A DNA stretch of 40,466 nt from Bacillus sp. 103mf (GCF_900116295.1 NZ_FPAF01000009.1:113767-154232), one strand, 5' to 3'; shown: positions 31,890-40,182, counted from the stretch's first letter. Translations and numbers: made by a program. The notes: a model not told the origin generated them from the sequence alone.

Positions 31890-32589
31890 TAATTACGACC
31901 TCCCTTACAAGTGGTTCTTCATGATGTTTTTGAAGAGATTCTAAGAAATTCTTGTCTCCATCTAAAATGCGAAGTGCAATCCAACGAGCTGGATAAGCGT
32001 CTCCAAAAACTTTATATATTTGCGGCTCGAGTTCCTGAATCATTTTTTCTATTTTTGCGTTATAAGTAATTTGAAAAGGGGTAGGAATTAATTTTCTATT
32101 TACTACCTTTTCAATTGTATTTAGCAACTGACCGATTCCGATTTTGTTGCGAGCAGAAATTTTCACAACAGGAACTCCAAGAGATTTTGCTAATTTTTTC
32201 TCATCGATTATAATGCCTTTCTTTTCTGCTTCATCAATTAAATTCACACATATAATCACTTCTTTTGTCATTTCCATTACTTGCAAGGCTAAGTTCAAAT
32301 TTCTTTCCATTGCAGTGGCATCAACAACAACAACTGTCACCTCTGGTTTTTCAAAAATAATATAGTCACGTGCCACTTCTTCATCAGCAGAATTTGAGTA
32401 TAAGGAATATGTTCCTGGCAAATCGATTACAGTATAGAGGTTTCCATTATGCTCATATTCGCCTTCAGCTTTTAATACCGTTTTTCCTGTCCAGTTTCCA
32501 GTATGTTGTTTTAATCCAGTTAACGTATTAAATAATGTGCTTTTTCCTGTGTTTGGATTCCCAGCTAATGCGATGCGATGTTTCTTCAT
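31867..32589 (-). CDS. feoB: FeoB N-terminal GTPase half (separate gene)
   Basis: A 240-residue soluble protein equal to the G domain and most of the GDI helical domain of FeoB. G1 is GNPNTGKS (10-17), the switch Thr lies in NWTGKTV, G3 is DLPG (56-59) and G4 is NLID (116-119). The helical domain follows from about residue 165. It stops with ISFSQ, where an intact FeoB would continue into the first membrane helix. ATG 32589 overlaps the feoA stop by 4 bp (ATGA). GTP hydrolysis here would have to act on the membrane half by non-covalent contact. Confidence 0.88.
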   Translation of the reverse strand: MKKHRIALAGNPNTGKSTLFNTLTGLKQHTGNWTGKTVLKAEGEYEHNGNLYTVIDLPGTYSLYSNSADEEVARDYIIFEKPEVTVVVVDATAMERNLNLALQVMEMTKEVIICVNLIDEAEKKGIIIDEKKLAKSLGVPVVKISARNKIGIGQLLNTIEKVVNRKLIPTPFQITYNAKIEKMIQELEPQIYKVFGDAYPARWIALRILDGDKNFLESLQKHHEEPLVREVVINEISFSQ

Positions 32590-32843
32590 TGTGAATCATC
32601 TCCTATCAAGCTTCCTAATATGAGAGAGCTCTCTTCATTTCGAAGTGCGATTGTTGTATTGCTTACTTGATATGCAATGGGATCGCCAAGCGGGCTTTTT
32701 TGCAACACTTTAATCGTTGCCCCTGGAATGAATCCTAAATCTAGCAGGCGACGTTTCATAGTTCCTTCTAATTGGATTTTTTCAATTTGTACGAGCTGAC
32801 CTGTTTTAAAAGTAGAAAGTGGTTGAGTTTTAACCGATGTCAT
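32586..32843 (-). CDS. feoA: Ferrous iron transport accessory protein FeoA
   Basis: An 85-residue SH3-like protein thought to bind and modulate FeoB. Family features are LSTFKTGQLVQIEKI, MKRRLLDLGFIPGATIKVLQ, SPLGDPIAYQVSNTTIALRN and a final EESSLIL. GAGGTGAGG precedes ATG 32843. First gene of the feo operon; its stop overlaps the GTPase gene by 4 bp. A 24-bp perfect palindrome lies 39 bp upstream, next to the promoter. Confidence 0.92.
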   Translation of the reverse strand: MTSVKTQPLSTFKTGQLVQIEKIQLEGTMKRRLLDLGFIPGATIKVLQKSPLGDPIAYQVSNTTIALRNEESSLILGSLIGDDSQ

Positions 32844-32881
32844 AAGAGTTACCTCACCTCTATTTTTTTAGTACGAGTTCA

Positions 32882-32905
32882 AAAAGTTTCCCTAGGGAAA
32901 CTTTT
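32882..32905. promoter_or_regulatory. Perfect 24-bp palindrome, probable metalloregulator operator of feo
   Basis: AAAAGTTTCCCT (32882-32893) is followed at once by its exact reverse complement. It lies between the likely -10 and feoA, an ideal place for a repressor. The core TTTCCCTAGGGAAA is closer to MntR/DtxR-type operators than to the Fur consensus GATAATGATAATCATTATC, so a DtxR-family regulator is my first guess. Confidence 0.6.
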
Positions 32906-32912
32906 GGTTAAT

Positions 32913-32945
32913 ATTATACTAGATGATAGTGAAGGCTATTGTCAA
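32913..32945 (-). promoter_or_regulatory. Candidate feo promoter
   Basis: On minus, TTGACA (32945-32940) and TATAAT (32918-32913) are both perfect hexamers but 21 bp apart instead of 17. Such spacing is weak for sigma-A alone and recalls MerR-type promoters or a different true -35. Confidence 0.5.
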
Positions 32946-32984
32946 TTGTTACTTTAGAAATATTCAATCATTTATTTGAGTGTT

Positions 32985-33038
32985 CCGATTTATCCCGCTA
33001 TTCTTGGACAGTAAAACCTTCACTTATGAAAGTTTCAC
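32985..33038 (-). repeat. Short bcr1 deletion derivative, copy B
   Basis: On minus: GTGAAACTTTCATAAGTGAA, GGTTTTACTGTCCAAGAATA, GCGGGATAAA. It has the same length and the same internal junction as the copy at 535-592, with about eight substitutions. Confidence 0.65.
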
Positions 33039-33040
33039 AT

Positions 33041-33224
33041 CTATATATAAGTTGAAAAACGACATAAAACCTAGGGGCACGAGAACGTTTGATTGCGCAT
33101 AGAAATGATTAGGGCCTTTTCCTGCCACATATAATGTTTAAAACAAAAGGAGAAAGTGAGTGTAGTTCATGTTGTATTCTGCCTAGCAGCAACTTATTCG
33201 AAGAATTTAAATGGGTATATAAAT
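33041..33224 (+). repeat. Dispersed ~190-bp repeat family, full copy 6
   Basis: CTATATATAAGTTGAAAAAC, GACATAAAACCTAGGGGCAC, AGGGCCTTTTCCTGCCACAT, AAACAAAAGGAGAAAGTGAG, TATTCTGCCTAGCAGCAACT, AATTTAAATGGGTATATAAA. It abuts the short bcr1 derivative on its left with only about 3 bp between. Confidence 0.7.
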
Positions 33225-33324
33225 GTTATTTCATTGCGCGCTGAGGTTTTAGGTGTTTTAACAGGAGAAACGTAGAGTTTTTGTAAAAACAATCTTAATA
33301 AAATCGTAGAAATATATATTGAAA

Positions 33325-33361
33325 TTTACGTTTAATTTACATTATTAAAATTAAATTTACA
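33325..33361 (+). promoter_or_regulatory. PhoP-like direct repeats upstream of pstS
   Basis: TTTACG-N5-TTTACA (33325-33341) has the 11-bp periodicity of PhoP boxes (TT(A/T/C)A(C/T)A repeats), and another TTTACA follows at 33356. They lie about 200 bp before pstS. The DNA from 33225 to 33563 is otherwise AT-rich without a gene. Confidence 0.5.
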
Positions 33362-33563
33362 ATGTGTACGGTTTCTTTAGGTTTTTCGCTATTTTTTGTA
33401 GAGAAACAATGAATATATATAGCTTTTTCTAAGAATCTACAGCCTTTACTTAAAATTTAAAAACGCTTAACACTGACATAATATTATTATCCTACAATGA
33501 ATTTATGTTACGGGATATGCACATCAGGAAATGAAAAGTGATAATTAAATGGGGGTACAAAAC

Positions 33564-34466
33564 ATGGTTATGAAAAAAGGCTTGAAATTTTCTTTAGCGG
33601 CATTAGTAGTTGCTGGTGCTTTAGTAGGGTGCGGGAAATCAGAAAGCACAGGAAATAAAGAAACTGCTAAAGGTGGTAATGAACCGAAGCAAGAATTATC
33701 GGGTACAATTACAGCGGCCGGTTCTACAGCGCTTCAACCACTTGCAGAAGAGGCAGCTAAAGAATTTATGGACAAAAATTCAAAAGTATCAATTACAGTT
33801 CAAGGTGGCGGCAGTGGAACTGGAATTAACCAAGTAGCTTCTGGTGCTGTTCAAGTTGGTAATTCCGATGTTCCTGCTGCGGATAAAATAAAAGAAGCAG
33901 ATAAAGCGAAAGAATTAGTAGATAACAAAGTTGCAGGTATCGCATTTGCATTAGTTGTAAATAAAGATGTAAAAGTTGATAACTTAACATTAAAACAAGT
34001 GCAAGATATTTTCTCTGGTAAAGTTACAAACTGGAAAGATGTTGGTGGAAAAGATGAAAAAGTCAATATAGTTAATCGTCCAGCAGCCTCTGGTACACGT
34101 GCTACATTTGAAAAAACAGTTATGAAAGACGTGAAAATTAACGATGCTACAGGTACAACACAAGACTCAAATGGTGCAGTAGAGCAAGCGATTAACTCTA
34201 CACCAGGATCTGTTAGCTACTTAGCTATGTCCTACATGACTGGTGACAAAAAAGGTACTTTAAAAACATTGAAAATTGATGGCGTAGAACCAAAAACTGA
34301 AAATATTTCTGCTGGTAAATATCCGTTTTGGTCTTATGAATACATGATTACAAAAGGTGAAGCAAAAGATGCAACAAAAGGCTACATTGATTATGTAAAA
34401 GGTAAAGACTTTGAAAAGAAAGTAGAAGAGATGGGTTACATCCCAATGTCTAAATTAAAGCAATAA
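33564..34466 (+). CDS. pstS: Phosphate ABC transporter substrate-binding lipoprotein PstS
   Basis: A 300-residue lipoprotein that captures orthophosphate outside the membrane. ATG 33564 is chosen because GGGGG (33551-33555) lies 8 nt upstream; ATG 33549 has no ribosome binding site. The signal ends ALVGC with Cys23. Phosphate-binding stretches are GSTALQPLAEEAA, GGGSGTGINQVASG, GNSDVPA and NRPAASGTRATFE. A PhoP-like box upstream suggests induction in phosphate starvation. A full bcr1 element and a hairpin separate it from pstC. First gene of pstS-pstC-pstA; no pstB is found in the window. Confidence 0.95.
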   Translation: MVMKKGLKFSLAALVVAGALVGCGKSESTGNKETAKGGNEPKQELSGTITAAGSTALQPLAEEAAKEFMDKNSKVSITVQGGGSGTGINQVASGAVQVGNSDVPAADKIKEADKAKELVDNKVAGIAFALVVNKDVKVDNLTLKQVQDIFSGKVTNWKDVGGKDEKVNIVNRPAASGTRATFEKTVMKDVKINDATGTTQDSNGAVEQAINSTPGSVSYLAMSYMTGDKKGTLKTLKIDGVEPKTENISAGKYPFWSYEYMITKGEAKDATKGYIDYVKGKDFEKKVEEMGYIPMSKLKQ

Positions 34467-34469
34467 TAT

Positions 34470-34644
34470 AAAGTGAAACTTTAATCAGTGGGGGGTTCTT
34501 TATCCCCCACTGATTATTAGTTGAACCAATCGGGCGCATGCCAGCAGTTTATCTCCCACCGAATATTCTAGCCACTGGAGCTGGACAATGTTTTCGCTGA
34601 ATTTTGAGGTGGGAGTATTACTGCTCGCGAATAGCGGGATAAAG
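34470..34644 (+). repeat. bcr1 repeat element, full copy 3, inside the pst operon
   Basis: AAAGTGAAACTTTAATCAGT, through TATCCCCCACTGATTATTAG and TTGAACCAATCGGGC, to GAATAGCGGGATAAAG. It is about 15-20 bp longer than the other two because of extra sequence near 34563-34600 (TATTCTAGCCACTGGAGC). Stem changes relative to copies 1 and 2 are compensated on both arms. Confidence 0.85.
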
Positions 34645-34645
34645 C

Positions 34646-34669
34646 GGGGCTGGCTATTTAGCCAGTCCT
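34646..34669 (+). other. Hairpin between pstS and pstC
   Basis: GGGCTGGCT pairs with AGCCAGTCC across ATTT, followed by TGTTCATTTC. The U-run is broken, so it is more likely a partial terminator or an mRNA-stabilising end that lets pstS be made in excess over pstCA. Confidence 0.55.
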
Positions 34670-34703
34670 GTTCATTTCAATATATGAAGTGAGGTTGTGG
34701 TCT

Positions 34704-35597
34704 GTGATGAAGGGGAAAAAACAAATTAACTATGTAAAAAGTGAATATATTGGAAGAACACTTGTGACGCTTTGTGGTTTATTAATTGTTGCAATTACAT
34801 TAGCTATTATCGCGTTCATTTGTGCAAAAGGGATTCAATCATTTACACAAAGTAATATCTCGATTTCAGAAGTGTTTACATCAACAAAATGGGCTCCGAA
34901 TGAAGGGAATGGAAGTTTTGGGGCTGTTATTTTCATAGTTGGATCTACGCTAGTATCTCTTGGTGCGGTAATCATTAGTGCACCAATTGCAATTGCACTC
35001 GCAGTGTTTATGAATTTGATTTCACCGAAGTTTGGAAATAAAGTATTAAAGCCGGTTTTAGAATTGTTGGTAGGGATTCCGTCTGTTGTATATGGTTTAC
35101 TAGGCGTCACGATTTTAGTTCCGATTTTACGAGATTCATTTGGTGGTGTAGGATTTAGTTTAATTGCAGGTATTGTTGTATTAAGCATTATGATTTTGCC
35201 AACGATTGCAAGTATTGCTTCTGATGCAATTCGTTCGGTTCCTTTTGAATATTTAGAAGCCTCTTATGGTTTAGGATCGACGAAATGGCAAGCGATTAGT
35301 CGTATTATTGTTCCAGCTGCAAAAAAAGGTATTTTAACAGGGGTTGTTCTTGGATTAGCTCGAGCTTTCGGGGAAGCATTAGCAGTGCAAATGGTAATAG
35401 GAAATACAATAAAATTACCAGAAGGAATATATAGTCCAACTTCAACTTTAACGGGTATTTTGACAATGGATATGACAAATACGTTAAATGGAACGGCCTG
35501 GAATAATGCGCTATGGACGTTAGCGATGATATTACTTTTGATTTCTTTCTTATTTATTGTAGTAATTCGAGCGATTGGCCAAAGAGGTGAAAGATAA
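34704..35597 (+). CDS. pstC: Phosphate ABC transporter permease PstC
   Basis: A 297-residue membrane protein with six helices. The permease loop motif is FEYLEASYGLGSTKWQAISR followed by IIVPAAKKGILTGVVLGLARAFGEALAV. GTG 34704 lies 9 nt after GAGG (34691-34694); ATG 34707 is an alternative 3 bp later. The start of the family domain YIGRTLVTLCGLLIVAITLA follows. It ends 2 bp before pstA, so the two permease genes are coupled. Confidence 0.94.
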   Translation: MMKGKKQINYVKSEYIGRTLVTLCGLLIVAITLAIIAFICAKGIQSFTQSNISISEVFTSTKWAPNEGNGSFGAVIFIVGSTLVSLGAVIISAPIAIALAVFMNLISPKFGNKVLKPVLELLVGIPSVVYGLLGVTILVPILRDSFGGVGFSLIAGIVVLSIMILPTIASIASDAIRSVPFEYLEASYGLGSTKWQAISRIIVPAAKKGILTGVVLGLARAFGEALAVQMVIGNTIKLPEGIYSPTSTLTGILTMDMTNTLNGTAWNNALWTLAMILLLISFLFIVVIRAIGQRGER

Positions 35598-35599
35598 CG

Positions 35600-36517
35600 A
35601 TGAATGCTAGAACAGTTAATAGTATATGGACGGGTATTTTTTATGCAGTTGCATTGTTTATAGTCACTTTACTTGTTTTTCTTGTATATGAAATTTTACA
35701 AAAAGGTTGGGGATTCTGGGATCCAAGTTTTTTATTTGGAGAACCGAGTAATACAAGAGCAGGAGGAGGGATTGGACCTCAATTATTTAACTCCTTTTAC
35801 ATGCTTGTTATTACATTGATTATTTCGATTCCTTTAGGTCTCGGTGCAGGGATTTACCTAGCGGAATATGCAAAACAAGGTCGTTTTTTAAATTTTGTTC
35901 GCTTATGTATTGAGACAATGGCTTCCTTACCTTCTATTGTAGTTGGTTTATTTGGATTGCTTGTGTTTGTTACGACAGCGGGTTGGGGATACACTGTCAT
36001 GGGTGGAGCTTTAGCCTTAACGATTTTAAATTTACCAGGTTTAACGCGCGTTTGTGAAAATGCAATTACAGAAATTCCATCTAATGTGAAAGAAGCAAGT
36101 CTTGGATTAGGTGCAACAAAGTGGCAAACAATTGTAAGAACGATTCTTCCATCTGCATTGCCGCAAATTATTACAGGTGTAATTTTAGCGGCTGGACGTA
36201 TTTTTGGTGAAGCGGCGGCACTCATTTACACAGCTGGATTAACGTCACCAATTTTAAACTCGGCAGCAGATTTTTCAAGTCCTGCACATCCATTAAATCC
36301 ATTCCGACCAGCAGAAACATTAGCAGTGCATATTTGGAAGTTGAATTCTGAGGGAATTATCCCTGACGCGAAACTAATTGCAACAAAATCAGCAGCAGTA
36401 TTAATCATTATGGTATTACTATTCAATATTATTGCAAGGTTTACCGCATCTGTACTCCATAAGCACTTTACTGGTACGAAAAAATCTCGCAAAAGTAGTA
36501 AAGTAAAAGCAGCATAA
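35600..36517 (+). CDS. pstA: Phosphate ABC transporter permease PstA
   Basis: A 305-residue six-helix permease. Key stretches are PLGLGAGIYLAEYAKQGRFL, TMASLPSIVVGLFGLLVFV, the coupling loop NVKEASLGLGATKWQTIVRT and GVILAAGRIFGEAAALIYT. AAAGAGGTGAAAG precedes ATG 35600. The gene ends with a basic tail (KKSRKSSKVKAA). It should be followed by pstB, but instead a dispersed repeat and a terminator follow. The ATPase must be supplied from elsewhere on the genome. Confidence 0.94.
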   Translation: MNARTVNSIWTGIFYAVALFIVTLLVFLVYEILQKGWGFWDPSFLFGEPSNTRAGGGIGPQLFNSFYMLVITLIISIPLGLGAGIYLAEYAKQGRFLNFVRLCIETMASLPSIVVGLFGLLVFVTTAGWGYTVMGGALALTILNLPGLTRVCENAITEIPSNVKEASLGLGATKWQTIVRTILPSALPQIITGVILAAGRIFGEAAALIYTAGLTSPILNSAADFSSPAHPLNPFRPAETLAVHIWKLNSEGIIPDAKLIATKSAAVLIIMVLLFNIIARFTASVLHKHFTGTKKSRKSSKVKAA

Positions 36518-36521
36518 CTTT

Positions 36522-36716
36522 TTATATACAAATTGAATAACAGATATAAAAAACTTTCTTTTAGATGGACGAGAGCATTTGGCTATGCATAGAAGCGGTC
36601 AGGGCTTTTTCCTGCCACGTGCAAGGTTAAAACCAAAGGGAGAAAGCGAGCGGGGATCACTTTTTGTTTTGTATAGCTGCGATTTATGTGTCAAAAGTTT
36701 AAAATGGGTATATAGA
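36522..36716 (+). repeat. Dispersed ~190-bp repeat family, full copy 7
   Basis: TATATACAAATTGAATAACA, CTTTCTTTTAGATGGACGAG, AGCATTTGGCTATGCATAGA, AGCGGTCAGGGCTTTTTCCT, GCCACGTGCAAGGTTAAAAC, CAAAGGGAGAAAGCGAGCGG, TTGTATAGCTGCGATTTATG, GGGTATATAG. It begins 5 bp after the pstA stop, exactly where pstB would be expected. Confidence 0.75.
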
Positions 36717-36720
36717 ATAA

Positions 36721-36775
36721 AGAGAGTGTCCTAAAAGTTTGAGAAAATCGACTTTTAAAGGACACTCTTGTTTTG
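36721..36775 (+). terminator. Terminator after pstA
   Basis: AGAGTGTCCT pairs with AGGACACTCT, with an inner stem AAAGT/ACTTT, followed by TGTTTTG. Confidence 0.8.
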
Positions 36776-36802
36776 TCATGTGAAATTTTGAAAGGAAAAA
36801 TG

Positions 36803-36841
36803 CAAAAGCCGTATTCGGAAGTCTGAATACGGCTTTTATAT
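36803..36841 (-). terminator. Terminator of the RND pump gene
   Basis: On minus, AAAAGCCGTATTC pairs with GAATACGGCTTTT across an 8-nt loop. It is a few bases past the stop at 36844. Confidence 0.85.
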
Positions 36842-36843
36842 TT

Positions 36844-39800
36844 TTAAGATTTAGGAACATTTGTATAAGATTCGTGTTGCTTTTGGCGGTGTCTTCTACT
36901 ACCGATTCGATCTAGCAATTCGTACATAACGGGTACGACAACTAGTGTTAGTAATGTAGAAACTAATAAACCGCCAATGACTACAACAGCTAAGCTTTTG
37001 GATACCATGCTTCCAGCTTGTGTATCACCGAATAATAGAGGGAGCATTGCGAAGATGGTTGTAATAGCTGTCATGATAATTGGGCGTAACCGTACTGAAC
37101 CAGCTTCTAATAGTGCTTCTCTTGTTGCCATTCCTTTTTCGCGGTTTTGTTGTACACGTTCTATTAATACAATTGCGTTCGTTACAACAATCCCGATTAG
37201 CATTAAAGCTCCGATAAGAGAGTTTAAATCGACAGGTGTTTGTGAAATAATTAAACCTAAAATCCCGCCTACAGCTGCTAATGGGAGAGAGAATAAAATT
37301 GCAAATGGTGCACGTGCTTGCCCGAAAGTAATGACCATAATTAAGTAAACAACACCAATCGCAATTCCCATAACCTTAAATAAATCAGTGAAATTTTCTT
37401 GCATCGATTCTGTTGCTCCAGCAATGGTAACTTTCGCTCCATCAGGCAATTTCAAATCTGCAATAGCTGTATTTACTTCTGCGCTTACTTTACTTAAGTC
37501 TTCACCTTTCGCTTCTGCTGTAACTTGAATTGTTTCTTTTCTGTCCTTGTGAAATATTTCGGTTTGTATTTGTTTTTCAGAAATCGTTGCAACATCTTTT
37601 AATGCGATTAAACCAGTGATTGGTGACAAAATATTTGAGTTTAAAATCGCATCTTTATTAGGAGTCTCTGTTTTTTTGTGTTCTAGCATAAGAGTTGTCT
37701 TTTCATTGTCGAGTGTGATTTGGCCAATTGGCGATTTTTTCATTAGAAATGCCACTTGTTGTCCGATGACTTCAGAATTTAGTCCTGCTTTTTCTGCTTT
37801 TGTTTGATCGACGTTAACAACCCATTCGTTTTTTTCTTCCTCCGTATTCGTTTTTATTTTTGAAAGACCATTTAAGCTTTTTAATTTTGTAGTAACAAGG
37901 TCGGAAGTTTGTTTTAAATCTTTATTATTGTTAGCGGTGATGTTAAATTGTAATGCATTTCCACCACCGAAATTTGAAAAACTTACTTTTATATAATCAA
38001 ATGTTGCTGGTTGAAATTGATTCTGTTCTTTTTTTAGTTTATTAATGTACGTTTCAAGGTCAATTCCTTTTTTAAACCCTACATATATACTTGCAAGATT
38101 GTTTTTTGTCGTTTGTCCCCACTGTGCATCTTCTGAAGCAGAACCCATCCGTAATGTAACATCTTGTACTTGTGAATCTGCAAGTAACTTTTTCTCAAAT
38201 TCAAAAGCTTGCTGTTTCCCTTTCTCTAAATCGTAATTAGCAGGAAATGTCATATTAATGGAAAGCATGGTGTTATCATCAGATTTAATGTTGGCTTTTG
38301 GGAGTAGAATGTAAGCTGCAATTGAACCAACAAATAATAAAAAAGAAGTAAATAAAATGATAAATTTATGTGATAACGACCATTTTAAAATGGCTGTATA
38401 ACGTTTCGTTTCTTTTCGCTCTTCATGTTTTGTTTTCTTTAAAAGTAGAAAAGCCATGAGTGGAACAACTGTTAATGCTACCAATAAGGATGAAAGAATT
38501 GAATATACAACAGCTAACACCATAGGTAACATAAATTCACCGATTCCACCTGATACGAGACCGATTGGTAAAAAAACAGCGACGGTTGTTAAAGTAGAAG
38601 ATGTAATCGCGATTGCAACTTCTTTTGTAGCATCAATAATGACGTCTTTTGAGAAAGAATCTTTTTGTAAACGACGGAAAATGTTTTCAATTACAACGAT
38701 GCTATCATCGACAAGGCGTCCGACAGCAACTGCTAATCCACCTAATGTTAAAATATTTAAAGTGATATGAGATTGATTAAGTAAAAAGAGTGTAAGGAGT
38801 ATGGATAAAGGGATACTGACAACGGCGATTAAAGTAGTACGAATGTTACGCAAGAAAATTAAAATGATGAATGTAGCAGCAATAGCACCAAGAACAACTT
38901 CTTTAGCCATACTTGTAACAGCGTTTTGAACCTGTTCGTGCGTAGACATAAGTGTTTTTATCGTAAAAGTATCTTTATATTGTTTACTTATATCATTAAC
39001 CTTTTTCTCGATTTCTTTTCCGATTGTAACAGCATTTTTGCTTGGTTCTTTCATAACGACTAGTACAGCGCCATCTTCTCCGTTAATGTGAGAAATTGCA
39101 TCATGATGTTGTTTCAACTCAATTTTTGCGATATCACTTAATTTTACTTGCGGTGTGAGTGTAATGTTTTTTATCTCTTCAATACTTTTTATTTCTCCAA
39201 TTACACGAAGTAGATGATTTTCATTATTTATAGATATTTGCCCAGCTGGTATAGAAACTTCTTTTCCTTGAAGGGCAGATACGATTTGTGATGTTATGAT
39301 GTTTTGATCTTTCATTTTAACAGGATCTAATACAATAGATAGTTCTGATGTTGATTTCCCGTAAAACATAACATTAGAAACACCGTCGATATTTTCAAGT
39401 TGTGGGATAATTTCTTTTTCAATTTGTTTTTCATCGGCTTTTGTAAAGCCATTTTTCTTTTGGGCTGTAATTTGTGCGAGTGGAATCATAGAAGTATTTA
39501 GCTGGCTGACAACAGGTTTCATTATGCTTTTTGGAAGCGGCATTCCGTTTGTGAGTTTTTCGACTTCACGCGCTGCATCTTTCATATTTGTCTTTGCGGT
39601 ATACATAATTTCAATCTTTGACAATCCCTCACTTGTTGATGATGTAATGGTATCGACATGTGAAAGATTTCGAAACTGCTTTTCGAGAGGTTCTGTTACT
39701 TCTTTTGTCATTGTTTCAGCATCTAGTCCCTCAGATAAGGTAGTGATTGTTACAACTGGTTGATCCATGCTTGGTAAAAACTCCATCGGTAATTTAGAGC

Positions 39801-39888
39801 AGGAATAAATACCTAATACAGAGATGAGAAAAACCATGATGATAATAGCGGCCCTATTTTTTAATGAAAACTTCGTCAATCTTTCCAT
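36844..39888 (-). CDS. RND-family efflux transporter (AcrB/SwrC-like)
   Basis: A 1014-residue inner-membrane proton-driven exporter with twelve helices and two large periplasm-type loops. ATG 39888 is chosen because GGAGG precedes it by 9 nt; an in-frame ATG 39942 gives an unlikely 18-residue extension. Motifs are KLPMEFLPSMDQPVVTITT after helix 1, the proton-relay pair in GGLAVAVGRLVDDSIVVIEN (Asp-Asp), EVAIAITSSTLTTVAVFLPI and the mirror motif GIVVTNAIVLIERVQQNREKG in the second half. B. subtilis SwrC, which gives surfactin resistance, is the closest known relative type. No membrane-fusion or outer-membrane partner is adjacent, as expected in a Gram-positive. Substrate unknown. Confidence 0.92.
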   Translation of the reverse strand: MERLTKFSLKNRAAIIIMVFLISVLGIYSCSKLPMEFLPSMDQPVVTITTLSEGLDAETMTKEVTEPLEKQFRNLSHVDTITSSTSEGLSKIEIMYTAKTNMKDAAREVEKLTNGMPLPKSIMKPVVSQLNTSMIPLAQITAQKKNGFTKADEKQIEKEIIPQLENIDGVSNVMFYGKSTSELSIVLDPVKMKDQNIITSQIVSALQGKEVSIPAGQISINNENHLLRVIGEIKSIEEIKNITLTPQVKLSDIAKIELKQHHDAISHINGEDGAVLVVMKEPSKNAVTIGKEIEKKVNDISKQYKDTFTIKTLMSTHEQVQNAVTSMAKEVVLGAIAATFIILIFLRNIRTTLIAVVSIPLSILLTLFLLNQSHITLNILTLGGLAVAVGRLVDDSIVVIENIFRRLQKDSFSKDVIIDATKEVAIAITSSTLTTVAVFLPIGLVSGGIGEFMLPMVLAVVYSILSSLLVALTVVPLMAFLLLKKTKHEERKETKRYTAILKWSLSHKFIILFTSFLLFVGSIAAYILLPKANIKSDDNTMLSINMTFPANYDLEKGKQQAFEFEKKLLADSQVQDVTLRMGSASEDAQWGQTTKNNLASIYVGFKKGIDLETYINKLKKEQNQFQPATFDYIKVSFSNFGGGNALQFNITANNNKDLKQTSDLVTTKLKSLNGLSKIKTNTEEEKNEWVVNVDQTKAEKAGLNSEVIGQQVAFLMKKSPIGQITLDNEKTTLMLEHKKTETPNKDAILNSNILSPITGLIALKDVATISEKQIQTEIFHKDRKETIQVTAEAKGEDLSKVSAEVNTAIADLKLPDGAKVTIAGATESMQENFTDLFKVMGIAIGVVYLIMVITFGQARAPFAILFSLPLAAVGGILGLIISQTPVDLNSLIGALMLIGIVVTNAIVLIERVQQNREKGMATREALLEAGSVRLRPIIMTAITTIFAMLPLLFGDTQAGSMVSKSLAVVVIGGLLVSTLLTLVVVPVMYELLDRIGSRRHRQKQHESYTNVPKS

Positions 39889-40073
39889 AAGTGAATTCCT
39901 CCATGATAGGGTTTGATGGTTTACTGTTTTACTATATAACAAACGATAAGGATTTAGAGTTAAGTGTATGTAAAAAATTCTTAAGTGAGGCGTTCAATGT
40001 ATGGCTAGCGAAAGGTTTATAAAGGGTTGAATTGATATCATCAAAAAAACTTTATGTTTTTTTAAAAAAATAC

Positions 40074-40102
40074 TTGTATTAAAAAAAAGAAGATGATATA
40101 TT
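40074..40102 (+). promoter_or_regulatory. rRNA promoter P1
   Basis: TTGTAT and TATATT are spaced by 17 bp. A hairpin CTGCTG-cactt-CAGCAG follows in the transcribed leader. The AT-rich stretch upstream (40040-40073) could act as an UP element. Confidence 0.75.
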
Positions 40103-40153
40103 AATAAACGTCGCTGCTGCACTTCAGCAGAAAGCGAAAAATAAAAAACTTAG

Positions 40154-40182
40154 TTGACATTGAATAACTGAAATGTTAGCAT
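40154..40182 (+). promoter_or_regulatory. rRNA promoter P2
   Basis: A perfect -35 TTGACA is followed after 17 bp by TAGCAT, about 98 bp before the mature 16S end. Tandem P1/P2 promoters are usual for Bacillus rrn operons. The leader then contains GTTCTTTGAAAACTGAACG, a Bacillus rrn leader sequence linked to processing and antitermination. Confidence 0.85.

Noticed and set aside
36844-39942. Opposite-strand open frames of 60-125 codons inside the RND pump and other long genes
   Set aside because: They are antisense shadows of well-supported genes and lack ribosome binding sites and domain signatures.
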